The notes under the pieces are model-generated. The model was given only the letters and a program-made list of their open reading frames with translations, was not told the DNA's origin and did no database searches. Made by a program: the position numbers and the translations under genes. DNA of 57,479 nucleotides. Source: an uncultured Alphaproteobacteria bacterium (GTDB lineage: Bacteria; Pseudomonadota; Alphaproteobacteria; RF32; CAG-239). The DNA lies in NCBI GenBank assembly GCA_944393225.1, contig CALXZK010000010.1, positions 1 to 57,479 of the forward strand. Reading direction: 5' to 3'. This document shows positions 36,424 through 45,914 of the stretch, in pieces. Numbering within the stretch: the stretch's first letter is position 1; every line of letters starts with the position of its first letter.

Positions 36424-38643
36424 TTATTTTGCAAGCTCTTCTGCTGAAAACTCTTCTTCTCCGGTATCTTCATTCGGATCGTAGTCAATTCCCAGTTTGG
36501 CAAGCATATCATCATTGACATCTTCACGCTGAGCCACAATCCAATCAGGAACGTTAGGAGAGGCGGGAAGTTTTGCCAATGCAGTCATGTGCTTATCTAA
36601 GAACCAACGCGGAGCATCTGCCATAATAGGTCTATCAATAAAGCCTTGCATCAAAACAACTTGTTTCAAGGTCGGCAAACTCAGCAACTGAGTGGTACTG
36701 ATAACCGGAGCGCCTTGAAGTTGGTAGCTTACGTTTTTAGAGAACGGGTTTTGTCCTTTAGCCATACCCAAACCACCTTCGGTTTTGGAGTATGATGAGG
36801 TTTGAACCGTTTTGTTACCAATCATCTTAGAGAAACGCTGAGCAGTTACCTCGTTGTTTTGAGACAAAATAACTTTGCATGCAGTGGTAGAAATAACGGT
36901 TTCCAAGTCATCTTTACCATATTTACCGGAAATTTGACCTAAGTCTTGTCCGATAAGCAGGTAAGAAACTTTTTGACCACGTCCGACCGCCGGACCTTCA
37001 ATAATAGCACTCAATTTCGGCATGGTCGGAAACTCGTCGAGCACAAACAAGGTCGGGAAAGGACCCATTTTACCATCACTCTTGTTAACAAAGTTTGGCG
37101 GGTTTGCAATCAGGTAGTTTGACATCAAGTCAATAAAGGTACCGGAAATCACACTCAAAGCTTTTGCATCAACTTGGTTAACTGACAAATAAACGGAAAT
37201 TGGTTTCCATTCACCGGTAATCGGGTCTTTCATACCGCGCAGGTCTTTAAAGTTAATATCACTGAAACTTGTTCGCGCAACCACAGCGGAGTTTTTGAAA
37301 ATACCAATACCGGAGAAACCGGTTGAAAGCACAGAACCACGCTCTTTATCAGGCATTGAGCTCAATTGGCTCAATTCAACGATACAACGTTGAGAATAAC
37401 CGAATTTTCTGGCTTCGGTAATAGCTTCTTCCAACAAGTCGCGCATGGGGTCTGCCATAGCGGCCATTTGGTCACCTTCTTCCAAACGGCGTTTGATATC
37501 TTGTGATTGTTTGATTTGAGCTTCGGTAATCCATTCCAAAATCATAGCAATACAAGCTTCACGTCCAACCCAGCGTTCCGGTAACAAATTCCATGTTCCA
37601 ATCGGTAAGTAGTTATCGATTGTCAGGTTACCTGAACGCAAGTTTGCTACGGCGCGTGCTGCCATTGGGTCGTTCATTTCCAGATAGTAGCCTTCCAAGA
37701 CTTTCTTATCTTCTTCATCTAATTTACCTTCGTAAATTCGACCGATAAAGTAGTCATTGGCGCGAGCTTTTTCGCATTTGAATGAAATAAAGTGCAAGAA
37801 TCCGGTTAAGGCTGCACGACCGGTTTTAGACCAGTGAGGGTCTGCACCGCCTTTAGGATCTTCCACCAAAACGTTACACATGGAGTCGATATACATATCG
37901 CGGTCAGGACCTGGCGCCGGAATGGCTGTCGGCGACAACGGGTTCCAGCTCGGATAATATATACCTTCTGCCGGATTATCTTCGGCACCCCAGTTGATGA
38001 CGAATACGGGACCGACTTTGGCGCGGGCACCTGTTGTTTTGAAGCACAACTCTGGTTTAGGGTCGTTTACAACGATACTCATTCCGGGAGAGTGGAAAAT
38101 GGTCGGCATCACAACGCCAACGGTTTTACCGGTACCCGGAGGAGCGCAGCACAAAGTGGACAAGGTTTCGTTCATTTTTAACAAATGACCTTTGTAGCGA
38201 CCAACAACTTGGCAAAAACCATTTAACAAGCCCATTTTCTTAATATCACTTAATTCTGCCAAACGAGCAGAACCGTGAATGTTTGACTGAAAGCGGTAGG
38301 GGTTGGTGATAACACCGACAACCAAAATGACGGGCAGGCTGATAAACGGGAGAATCGGAAGCCACAAACTGAAAGAGAAGTTGCCATTATAGTTGGAAAG
38401 TTGTTTTATCCAGCTCCAATAGCGAGAAAACAGATAATCAGGATTGCTGAAAATAATGGAGATAAATTTACCAACATCGCTGATTGATTGTTTGGAAATA
38501 CCCGTGCCGATAAGGTAGCCTAACGGCATGGAAACAATTGCCAGAAAGATTGTAACGCCGATCGCCGTTAAAACGGTTACAGTCATCCATTTGACGGCGC
38601 TATTATATTCTTCCCATTCTTCACCTTTTTTTTCGATAGCCAT
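36424..38643 (-). CDS. Type IV secretion coupling protein, VirD4/TraG type
   Basis: Coupling proteins are hexameric membrane ATPases that deliver protein or DNA substrates to a type IV secretion channel. This 739-residue protein has two N-terminal membrane helices (about residues 19-45 and 91-112), Walker A APPGTGKT (167-174), Walker B LFVLDEFPTM (about 520-530), the TraG-type stretch GIYYPSWNPLSP and the sensor region SYLLIGQDLGQISGKYG. The C-terminus is acidic (about 20 residues), a feature that in other systems contacts substrates or adaptors. No VirB/Dot channel genes are in the window. It is the last gene of a minus-strand row with small gaps (23 bases to the preceding gene). Confidence 0.93.
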   Translation of the reverse strand: MAIEKKGEEWEEYNSAVKWMTVTVLTAIGVTIFLAIVSMPLGYLIGTGISKQSISDVGKFISIIFSNPDYLFSRYWSWIKQLSNYNGNFSFSLWLPILPFISLPVILVVGVITNPYRFQSNIHGSARLAELSDIKKMGLLNGFCQVVGRYKGHLLKMNETLSTLCCAPPGTGKTVGVVMPTIFHSPGMSIVVNDPKPELCFKTTGARAKVGPVFVINWGAEDNPAEGIYYPSWNPLSPTAIPAPGPDRDMYIDSMCNVLVEDPKGGADPHWSKTGRAALTGFLHFISFKCEKARANDYFIGRIYEGKLDEEDKKVLEGYYLEMNDPMAARAVANLRSGNLTIDNYLPIGTWNLLPERWVGREACIAMILEWITEAQIKQSQDIKRRLEEGDQMAAMADPMRDLLEEAITEARKFGYSQRCIVELSQLSSMPDKERGSVLSTGFSGIGIFKNSAVVARTSFSDINFKDLRGMKDPITGEWKPISVYLSVNQVDAKALSVISGTFIDLMSNYLIANPPNFVNKSDGKMGPFPTLFVLDEFPTMPKLSAIIEGPAVGRGQKVSYLLIGQDLGQISGKYGKDDLETVISTTACKVILSQNNEVTAQRFSKMIGNKTVQTSSYSKTEGGLGMAKGQNPFSKNVSYQLQGAPVISTTQLLSLPTLKQVVLMQGFIDRPIMADAPRWFLDKHMTALAKLPASPNVPDWIVAQREDVNDDMLAKLGIDYDPNEDTGEEEFSAEELAK

Positions 38644-38666
38644 CTTCTTTCCTTAATTTATGACTT

Positions 38667-39995
38667 TTATGAAATGCTTCTTATTTGTTTTTTTATCTTT
38701 TCTAACTTGTCTTTGTCAATGCTTTCGATTGCTTCATCAAGAGTTTTTGAGAATAACTTTAATTCTTTGGGTGTTCCGCGGTCAATTCTGGTAACATTAA
38801 CACCAATGTCATCCCAAATTTCAAACATGTCTTCAGCATTGATAATGTTGCCTATTTGCTCGATAACATATGCTTTTACATCGAAATGAAAATCGGCATT
38901 TTCAAGCTTATCAATGAGATGTTGGCGAGCCAAATCTACTTTTCTTACCGGAGAAATACGGTGTGAACTTTCAGAGAACCACAATGGTTCTTCATCATTG
39001 AAACGTTCTTCATCTGCAAGCCAATCTCCCGGTTCTTTATCAATCAAGCAGATACAAATTTGGTTGGCAGCAACGCCAATAAAGTCAATCAGAGTGTTTT
39101 TAATGGTGGCGCCGGTAATAACTTCATAGCCTTTTTGCTTAATAACATCCAAAGTGGAGTTGCCATTGCCTTTACTGTTGTTTTGATTTGCTTGAGCATT
39201 GTTATTGCGGTTCTTTTGCTGCTTGTTGGCATTGTCTTTAGCCGGAGCATTATCTCTTTTGGGCGCTTTTTCTTTTTTAGTTTGTTTATTTGATTTTTCG
39301 GGAACACTGATTTCTACCGGAGCAGCAGCTGTCTCTACTTCATCTTCTTCCGACTCTTTATCGGATTTTTTATCATCATCAAATGCATCAAAGTCAAAGT
39401 CAAAATCTTCATCTTCGTCAAATTTGAATAAAGAATGATCAAATTTATTTTCGGTTGCAGGCTGGCTGAGAGCCGGTTGAGCTTGAGCAACAGGAGCCAA
39501 AGGCTCAATTACCGGAGCGGTAGATATTGGCATTTTGGCTTGAGCGGATGAAGCTGTTTCGTAAATATGTTCATCAATCGGAGCGCGAATGCTTTTAGGA
39601 CGAATTTCTTTATAAGATTTTTTCTTTTTAATCTTTTTAACACCGGTTGTAGCCGCAATAATTTTAACTTGTTGGAAGAATAATCTTTTGAACAAGGTGA
39701 CAGGAAATTTGAGGATGGAAAGAAATACTTTTTCCCAAACCACAACACTCAAAGCAGCCCAACCCGTGAGCCATAAGGGAATGAATGTTAAGATGATGAG
39801 GACAAAAGCCCATTCTTTGGCATCGGAAATAATCCAACCGGAAAGCCATAAATCCCAGGCGTATTCCCAGTGATCTTTGCGGAGAAGGTCAAAACGCCAG
39901 TTTTTGAGCATTATAACTCTAATACCTTCCAGAAAAAATATGCTCCAGAAAATACCAACGAAGATTATGCGCATCAGTATCAATAAAGGTTTCAA
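38667..39995 (-). CDS. Membrane protein of the coupling-protein operon, with acidic/Lys-rich linker
   Basis: A 442-residue protein in three parts. Two or three membrane helices lie at about residues 4-25 and 60-105 (containing WLSGWIISDAKEW and IPLWLTGW). A disordered linker covers about 115-285, very rich in Lys, Asp, Glu, Asn and Gln. A folded C-terminal domain covers about 285-430 (YEVITGATIKNTLIDFIGVAANQICICLIDKE ... EPLWF). The last domain has a strand-helix pattern somewhat like nuclease-fold proteins, but I see no convincing catalytic set. Its N-terminal module is shared with the 40068-40556 protein. By position it may be an accessory of the coupling protein, comparable in plan to DotM, without clear sequence similarity. 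Confidence 0.65.
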   Translation of the reverse strand: MKPLLILMRIIFVGIFWSIFFLEGIRVIMLKNWRFDLLRKDHWEYAWDLWLSGWIISDAKEWAFVLIILTFIPLWLTGWAALSVVVWEKVFLSILKFPVTLFKRLFFQQVKIIAATTGVKKIKKKKSYKEIRPKSIRAPIDEHIYETASSAQAKMPISTAPVIEPLAPVAQAQPALSQPATENKFDHSLFKFDEDEDFDFDFDAFDDDKKSDKESEEDEVETAAAPVEISVPEKSNKQTKKEKAPKRDNAPAKDNANKQQKNRNNNAQANQNNSKGNGNSTLDVIKQKGYEVITGATIKNTLIDFIGVAANQICICLIDKEPGDWLADEERFNDEEPLWFSESSHRISPVRKVDLARQHLIDKLENADFHFDVKAYVIEQIGNIINAEDMFEIWDDIGVNVTRIDRGTPKELKLFSKTLDEAIESIDKDKLEKIKKQIRSIS

Positions 39996-40067
39996 GTTAT
40001 ACTCCTCATGAATCTTAAAGATTCTGTTATTTTATCTTACATCCTATTTATTAATAAGTGTTTATTT

Positions 40068-40556
40068 TTATTCGTGTTTTACAGAATTTATTCTTTCTGA
40101 AACAGCTGCTCTGATTCTGTTTACTTCTGCATCTGTCTCAATTTTGGTTTTGGGTTTTGATTTCATTTCAATTTCTTCTTCAATTTTTACACCGCCGGTT
40201 CCCATGTTTTTAATGGTAATATGCAGGGAATCTTTTTCATATTTATTGATAACATGCTGATTGTATTTGGTTATCGGCCACAATAAAATTTGTATCCAAT
40301 TGAGGTTGGAAAAACGTTTCCAACCAATATACCATAAAGGAATGTAGCCGATTAAGAACAGAAGGAGAAGATAATCTTTCCATGTATGTATAATACCGCC
40401 GCTTTCCCAATAGCGTTGAACCAAATTCCAGTTTGAAGCAGAAAGAATATTAAAGTTCCAAAAATAAATAAAAAGCATACTGGACACCATCAAGTAGATG
40501 TATGTCCAAACTAGAAAAGATATGCTCCGTTTTATAAATTTAAATAACTTTTTCAT
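40068..40556 (-). CDS. Small membrane protein paralogous to its neighbour's N-terminus
   Basis: 162 residues with membrane helices at about 12-34 and 62-82, then a charged cytoplasmic tail. It shares with the 442-residue neighbour the spaced motif W..G.I...K....L.......IPLW..GW followed by a second W and ILxxPxT, so the two genes probably arose by duplication of a membrane module. It lies 10 bases after the 660-residue gene. Function unknown. Confidence 0.68.
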   Translation of the reverse strand: MKKLFKFIKRSISFLVWTYIYLMVSSMLFIYFWNFNILSASNWNLVQRYWESGGIIHTWKDYLLLLFLIGYIPLWYIGWKRFSNLNWIQILLWPITKYNQHVINKYEKDSLHITIKNMGTGGVKIEEEIEMKSKPKTKIETDAEVNRIRAAVSERINSVKHE

Positions 40557-40566
40557 CTATTTTATC

Positions 40567-42549
40567 TTATTCTCTTCCTTGTGGTCTTAATGGTACAACG
40601 ATTTGGTTTCCTCCCGTAACATTTATCATTTCTTTGTCAGGATTCAATCCTTTGAGGATAAAGTCTTTGGTCTGTTTTAATTTTTGACGCTTTAAGTTGT
40701 TGTCATGAGCAGCCGCCTCAATTTCTTGTTGCTCCATATTAACGCCGGAAACAATGAAATCGCGGTTGCGAATGATAGCCGCTTGCTCGTTGGCAAATTC
40801 ATGCAAAGATTGCGGCGTACCTTTACTTAAGTGTTCTTGATATTGGTGCAGAGTTTTATTTTCTTTAGGCTCTTTACCATGCTCGTTGTAGCGTTTTTTA
40901 TTATAGTCTTTTTCAGCTAAATCGGCAGCTTTATTCATGTCTTTGGAGAATTTTGTTAAAGTATCCTGGAACATGGTGAAGTTGTTCTTTTGCGGATCTT
41001 TTTTCATCTCTTCTGCCAATATGGATTTAACAATTTTTCCGCCTTCGGCAATTTTTTGTTCATATAAAGCATCTGCTTTGGTGTTATCAAAGCTGTGTAC
41101 GTCTCTCATCTTTTCATCAAGAATAGCTGTACGAGCATAAGTATCTACGGCGGTGTTATATAATGCTGCCATGGCTGTCATTAAGGGAACGGTTTTTTCC
41201 GGCTCACCGCGACTCAGCAAGCCGCTGACATCAACACCTGTTTGTTGAGCAAAGTTTCTCAGCAAGTCATTTTGAATGACAACATCTTGAATGTTGTTAC
41301 CGCTTCTTATTTGATCAATGATTAATTGATTGTCGCAAGATTCTTTCTGAGCTTTTACGCTTTTGTTGGCAACATCTTCTACTTCACCAAAAAATTGATG
41401 GGTGAGGTCGGGTTTGGTATCTTCTTTTTCTTTTTCTTCTTTTTGACGAGATTTAAATGATTTTTGCATTGTATCCCAGATGCCAGCAGCCGCATATTCA
41501 ATATGGTTTAAGGCAAATGAAGTTGCGCTGTTGGCTGCAGCTAAGAACCAATCTTGGAACATAACTTTGATAATATCATCTTCTTTCCATTCAAATTTAT
41601 TATCAGGGAAAGCATTTTCATTATCGGTATTGTTATCTAAGTCAGATTCTGCTTTGGGTTTGCTTACACCTTCATCAAATTTTGTGGTTTGAGCTTCATT
41701 TTTCTCAAGATTACCTTCGTTGACTTGAGTTTTTCTTATGCCGCCTTCGTTAAACGTGGTTTTTTGTTTTTGGATGTTTTTATCTAATTCTTTATTGATA
41801 AATTTTTTCCATGTTTTTTGGGAGGCTTTTGCCAAATTGTATGCTCTCATATCTTGAGTGGACAGAGATTTTGCATCTTGGGTATCTAAAAGTTTTTCAG
41901 ATTTATCTTCGTTTATCATGTAGAACTTGTTATCATTTGTGAGTTTGTACTCAACGGCATTGCCATCTTTGTTTGTATATAAGATGTGGGCATCGTTTTT
42001 GTCATCAAATTCTACGCCACCGATAACGTTTTTGTTGTCATCAAGAAAAGTGAAAGTTTTGCCGATAGTTTGTTTTTTATCTTCCAAATCTTTAATTTGA
42101 GCTTCATTACCACTGATTGAAATTTGATCCAAATGCGGAATGCGAGCATATTCTTCTTTTAATTTATCATCGAGTTTGATATCAATATCTTTGGGCATTT
42201 TTAAGCGACAAGTTTCCATGGTTTCTTGCAAGGTGTCAATTTTGCTTTTCAAATCCGTATTGGCAAATTTGAAACCAATTTCCTCGCAAAATTCAGAAAT
42301 TTTTGAAAAATCGGCAGGAGAAAAACGTCCATAATTTAAGTTGACTAAATATTCATTAATTTTGTTTTGCAAAATTTCATCGGTAATGTTTTTGGACATA
42401 TTTTCTTTTTGTTGAGCAGCATCAGGAGCTTCTTTTGCCTCAGACCAAACTTGAGACATATTTTCTAAAGATAGTCCCTGTAGATTTTGTTTGCTTTTGT
42501 CTTCAACAAATTTTTGTGTCATTTTTTTAATATCATCTGAAGTTGACAT
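40567..42549 (-). CDS. Large unknown soluble protein of the coupling-protein operon
   Basis: A 660-residue, strongly charged protein (Lys, Glu, Asp, Asn) with no signal peptide. The N-terminal ~270 residues are largely helical. A short central segment repeats NEGG / VNEGN / FDEGV with Thr and Lys between (about 265-300) and looks disordered. A hydrophobic patch (WFLAAANSATSFALNHIEYAAAGIW, about 337-361) may be a membrane-inserting or binding helix. The last 200 residues are helical again. I do not recognise the family. Its place in front of a type IV coupling protein makes a secreted substrate or adaptor possible; that is a guess. Confidence 0.65.
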   Translation of the reverse strand: MSTSDDIKKMTQKFVEDKSKQNLQGLSLENMSQVWSEAKEAPDAAQQKENMSKNITDEILQNKINEYLVNLNYGRFSPADFSKISEFCEEIGFKFANTDLKSKIDTLQETMETCRLKMPKDIDIKLDDKLKEEYARIPHLDQISISGNEAQIKDLEDKKQTIGKTFTFLDDNKNVIGGVEFDDKNDAHILYTNKDGNAVEYKLTNDNKFYMINEDKSEKLLDTQDAKSLSTQDMRAYNLAKASQKTWKKFINKELDKNIQKQKTTFNEGGIRKTQVNEGNLEKNEAQTTKFDEGVSKPKAESDLDNNTDNENAFPDNKFEWKEDDIIKVMFQDWFLAAANSATSFALNHIEYAAAGIWDTMQKSFKSRQKEEKEKEDTKPDLTHQFFGEVEDVANKSVKAQKESCDNQLIIDQIRSGNNIQDVVIQNDLLRNFAQQTGVDVSGLLSRGEPEKTVPLMTAMAALYNTAVDTYARTAILDEKMRDVHSFDNTKADALYEQKIAEGGKIVKSILAEEMKKDPQKNNFTMFQDTLTKFSKDMNKAADLAEKDYNKKRYNEHGKEPKENKTLHQYQEHLSKGTPQSLHEFANEQAAIIRNRDFIVSGVNMEQQEIEAAAHDNNLKRQKLKQTKDFILKGLNPDKEMINVTGGNQIVVPLRPQGRE

Positions 42550-42624
42550 GGTATGCCCCCTAATTATTTTTATTACCCTTAATATAACATTCTTTTTATA
42601 TTTTGTCTATATTTTTCTCTAAAA

Positions 42625-43545
42625 TTAAACTTTTAATTTTTTTAAGAAATTTCCGAGTTCTCGGTTGATCCTTATGCCGTCTTCCGGTTTGGCTTTTATC
42701 AATCCAAAAAAGCGTGCTTTGATTTTGCTTACGTCTATCGGGGCAAAAGTTGCCGGATTGTTGGTCAATACTTTAAACGCTCCGTCAGCGTCTTTACGAG
42801 ATGTTTTAAAGTAGTTGGTTATCAGCCTTTCTGCATTGATGGGAAATTGTTTTTCTTCAATAGCCTTGATATATTTTTTCATGCGGTCAATGCGGCGTTG
42901 ATGTTCTTCAATAACTTCACGTTCAATCTTTTTTCTTTTAGCTTTTAATCTGCGTTTTTCGTAGGCAATTTCGCAGCTTTCCAACTCAATCAAAATTTCA
43001 ACATATGAAATAATGGCTAATTGCAAATCTTCATCAGTGGTCTTTTCGGCATATTCCAAAAGTTCTTCGTCTTTGGCGCCGGGGTTGATGTTCATGATGC
43101 GGGTGGGGTAGGCTTTAATCATCACATCCCAACCGGCAAGTGAATCATATGCAAATTTTTCCCCTAAATAAGGTTTGTAGCGTGGATATAATAAATCTTC
43201 GGTTATTTTGAATGAGGGATGTTTGATATTGTTTTTATCGGCAATTTGAAAAATGGCCGTGCTGAAGTTTTTATGAGCGTCAAACAAGTTTTGCTCTTCT
43301 TCACAAAGGCGAGAGCTTGAAGATGATGTTGTTTCTTGTGTTGATATTGTTGGCTGAGCTTTAATGGCTTGTTTTTGGTGAGCTTCTTTGTAGTCTTGAG
43401 CCATAGTTTCGGTATCTTCTTCCGTGATTTCGGAAGAGATAAATTCATTCAACAGTTTTTCAAACTCTTCATCATCAGTATCGTCAAACAGAGAATCTGC
43501 ATTTAAATGTTTTTGAACTTCTGCGTCAATATCTTTATCACTCAT
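42625..43545 (-). CDS. Unknown charged protein, 306 aa
   Basis: A soluble protein with an acidic N-terminal region (residues 1-60, DTDDEEFEKLLNEF) and a Ser/Thr/Gln linker. A helical, Lys/Arg-rich coiled-coil region follows (about 205-250, YEKRRLKAKRKKIEREVIEEHQRRIDRMKKY), and the C-terminal domain is compact. No family recognised. It begins 9 bases after the DUF6476 gene, so it is in the same transcript; it may be structural or regulatory for the secretion row. Confidence 0.65.
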   Translation of the reverse strand: MSDKDIDAEVQKHLNADSLFDDTDDEEFEKLLNEFISSEITEEDTETMAQDYKEAHQKQAIKAQPTISTQETTSSSSSRLCEEEQNLFDAHKNFSTAIFQIADKNNIKHPSFKITEDLLYPRYKPYLGEKFAYDSLAGWDVMIKAYPTRIMNINPGAKDEELLEYAEKTTDEDLQLAIISYVEILIELESCEIAYEKRRLKAKRKKIEREVIEEHQRRIDRMKKYIKAIEEKQFPINAERLITNYFKTSRKDADGAFKVLTNNPATFAPIDVSKIKARFFGLIKAKPEDGIRINRELGNFLKKLKV

Positions 43546-43554
43546 TGTTTTACT

Positions 43555-43839
43555 CTAGTTGATTTTTATAGTTGTTAAAACAGTGTGAGCGGTTGTGTCG
43601 TAGATAACAACACGATCTTCCAGACCGCCGCCAACAGTTAAAATGTATAATTTATCATTGGAAACTTGCATCTCTTTAACATAGCTGCCGACCGGTTGTT
43701 TTAATGAAATTTGTTGAGGAATCTCAGATGTGTCGGGATGGGTTTTCTTGAAAAATAAGCCAAGAAGGCTCAATGTTCCAAAAATAAGCAAAAAGGTGAG
43801 GATAAATACTGCTGTTTTGATTAGTTTTAGTTTATCCAT
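43555..43839 (-). CDS. DUF6476-like membrane protein
   Basis: A 94-residue protein with one N-terminal membrane helix (about 6-28) and a short periplasmic beta domain (QISLKQPVGSYVKEMQVSNDKLYILTVGGG ... VVIYDTTAHTVLTTIKI). This size, layout and position, divergent from an RluD-type gene followed by rpoH, is typical of DUF6476 proteins in alphaproteobacteria. The start at MDKLKL is chosen because GGAG lies six bases upstream. It is the first gene of the minus-strand row leading to the coupling protein. Function unknown. Confidence 0.7.
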   Translation of the reverse strand: MDKLKLIKTAVFILTFLLIFGTLSLLGLFFKKTHPDTSEIPQQISLKQPVGSYVKEMQVSNDKLYILTVGGGLEDRVVIYDTTAHTVLTTIKIN

Positions 43840-43933
43840 GTTAGTCTCCATTGTTTTTTAGAATATCCTTATTGCAAAATTATTATTTATCTGTATGTTT
43901 ATACTAAATAATAAATAAATTTTGCACACGAAT

Positions 43934-44911
43934 ATGATAACAGATAATACTATATATAGCTCACAAATAGTTAATAAAGATTATAAAGGTTTGCGGATAG
44001 ATAAGTTTTTAGCATTATCTTTTCCGGAAATGTCTCGTTCGCAATTGCAGCGATTGATTAAAAACGGTAATGTTTCATGTGATGATGATATTATTGCCGA
44101 TAATTCTTTTAAAGTCAGAGAAGATGATGTTTATCAGGTTTTTGTTCCGCCGGCCGTTGATGCCGATCCGCAACCGGAGAATATTCCGTTAGATATTGTT
44201 TATGAAGATGAAGATATTGTCGTTGTCAATAAACCCGCCGGAATGACCGTTCATCCGGCTCCTGGGGCTCCATGCGGAACATTGGTAAATGCATTGCTTT
44301 TTCATTGTGGAGATAGTTTATCCGGTGTGGGCGGCGTAAAGCGTCCGGGGATTGTTCATCGTATTGATAAAGATACCAGCGGTTTGTTGGTGGTGGCAAA
44401 AAATGATATGGCTCATCGTTTTTTGAGTGAGCAGTTTTTTGATCACTCTATTGAGCGTACTTATTATGCTTTTGTTTATGGTGTGCCAAACCCAATGACC
44501 GGAAAAATTGAAGGAAATATCGGGCGTAGTCCGTATGATCGTAAAAAAATGGCTCTGGTTGCTAATGGTGGTAAACATGCGGTGACACATTATCAAACCC
44601 TAGAAATTTTTAAAAATGCGGCAGCTTTGGTGAAATGTAATTTGGAAACCGGTCGAACACATCAAATCAGAGTACATATGTCTTCCATCGGATGCAATTT
44701 GATTGGAGATCAACTTTATGAAAAAGCCAAAAAGTCGCTTATCAAAGGTATGGATGAAGAAATTAAAAAATATATAAATTCATTTCCAAGGCAAGCATTG
44801 CATGCCGCAACACTTGGTTTTGTTCATCCGAGAAGTAAAGAGTTTATCAACTTTTCAGCGCCGTTCCCTCATGATTTGGAGGAACTTCATTCTCGTTTGA
44901 AAATGATATAA
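43934..44911 (+). CDS. rluD: RluD-type pseudouridine synthase
   Basis: The 325-residue enzyme has an N-terminal S4 RNA-binding domain (about 15-75, LRIDKFLALSFPEMSRSQLQRLIKNGNV) and the RluA-family catalytic domain with HRIDKDTSGLLVVAKN (catalytic Asp), TVHPAPG and GRTHQIRVHMSSIG. It modifies uridines in 23S rRNA, by homology 1911/1915/1917. I prefer the ATG giving MITDNTIYSS; a TTG four codons earlier is less likely. Divergent from the DUF6476 gene and 127 bases before rpoH, matching common alphaproteobacterial order. Confidence 0.95.
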   Translation: MITDNTIYSSQIVNKDYKGLRIDKFLALSFPEMSRSQLQRLIKNGNVSCDDDIIADNSFKVREDDVYQVFVPPAVDADPQPENIPLDIVYEDEDIVVVNKPAGMTVHPAPGAPCGTLVNALLFHCGDSLSGVGGVKRPGIVHRIDKDTSGLLVVAKNDMAHRFLSEQFFDHSIERTYYAFVYGVPNPMTGKIEGNIGRSPYDRKKMALVANGGKHAVTHYQTLEIFKNAAALVKCNLETGRTHQIRVHMSSIGCNLIGDQLYEKAKKSLIKGMDEEIKKYINSFPRQALHAATLGFVHPRSKEFINFSAPFPHDLEELHSRLKMI

Positions 44912-45038
44912 CGGAATATGGTTGCGTTTTTTTTCGATAACAGATGTCTAAAATATGCAACTATTCTAATATATTGTTTTAATCTAGCATTTCCTTAGCA
45001 AAAGATATTTTGTATCTGCTTTGTGGAGGAAGTGAACA

Positions 45039-45914
45039 ATGGCTGATCAAAAGAAACTAAACGGATTTGATTTTTCTCCGGAAATCAATTTGGCTCGTTA
45101 TCTGCATAGCATTCAGCAATTTCCGATGCTTTCTTATGAAGAGGAATTTTCTTTAGCTCAAGAATATGTTAAAACTAAAGATCCGAAAATTTCTTATCGC
45201 CTCATTACTTCTCATTTGCGTTTGGTGGTTAAAATCGTGGCTCAATTTAAAGGATACGGACTGCCGATTGCCGATTTGATTGCCGAAGGAAATATGGGAT
45301 TGCTTAATGCTATTGAGAAATTTAATCCGCATAAAGGTTTTCGTTTTTCGACCTATGCTATGTGGTGGATAAAAGCTTCCATACAAAAATATATTCTTAA
45401 TTCATGGTCTTTGGTGAAAATAGGTACAACGGCAGCTCAGAAAAAATTGTTTTTTAATTTGCGTCGCATTAAAGATAAAATGAATCTCATGAACGATACT
45501 CAAATGTCTAATCAAATTATTGATGATATTGCCCAATGTTTGGATGTTTCCGCAAAAGAAGTTGTTTCGATGAATGAACGCCTGAAAGCACATGACGGAT
45601 CATTAAATGCCGTCGTGCAAAATGAGGGGGATAAAGGTCATGAGTGGATGGACTTTATTGCCGATGGAAAACCTAATCAAGAAGAGCTATTGAGCCGATG
45701 CGAAAAAAACAAGTGGCGCAAACAACAATTTGCTTCTTCTTTGAAATGTTTGAATGACAGAGAAAGAGATATTTTATTTAAAAGACGTATGGAAGAAAAA
45801 GCAGTTACCTTAGAAGAACTGAGTCAAACTTACCATATTTCAAAAGAGAGAGTAAGACAAATTGAGCTTAATTCTATTCGTAAGCTGCAACAGTTTGTTT
45901 CATCGGTGCATTAA
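45039..45914 (+). CDS. rpoH: Heat-shock sigma factor RpoH (sigma32)
   Basis: Sigma32 directs RNA polymerase to chaperone and protease genes. The 291-residue protein has region 2 (DLIAEGNMGLLNAIEKFNPHKGFRFSTYAMWWIKASIQ), the RpoH box QKKLFFNLRR that sets it apart from RpoD, region 3, and region 4.2 (TLEELSQTYHISKERVRQIELNSIRKL). GGAGGAAG is the ribosome site. A small hairpin (AGATA-TTTTG-TATCT, about 45003-45017) lies just upstream but does not cover the ribosome site, so an RNA thermometer is not supported. The stop overlaps the convergent gene through TTAA. Confidence 0.97.
   Translation: MADQKKLNGFDFSPEINLARYLHSIQQFPMLSYEEEFSLAQEYVKTKDPKISYRLITSHLRLVVKIVAQFKGYGLPIADLIAEGNMGLLNAIEKFNPHKGFRFSTYAMWWIKASIQKYILNSWSLVKIGTTAAQKKLFFNLRRIKDKMNLMNDTQMSNQIIDDIAQCLDVSAKEVVSMNERLKAHDGSLNAVVQNEGDKGHEWMDFIADGKPNQEELLSRCEKNKWRKQQFASSLKCLNDRERDILFKRRMEEKAVTLEELSQTYHISKERVRQIELNSIRKLQQFVSSVH

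Noticed and set aside
36424..43545. Integrated conjugative element around the coupling protein.
   Set aside because: No relaxase, integrase, attachment repeats or tRNA were seen, and base composition matches the flanks.
45003..45017. RNA thermometer before rpoH.
   Set aside because: The hairpin is short and leaves the GGAGG ribosome site unpaired.
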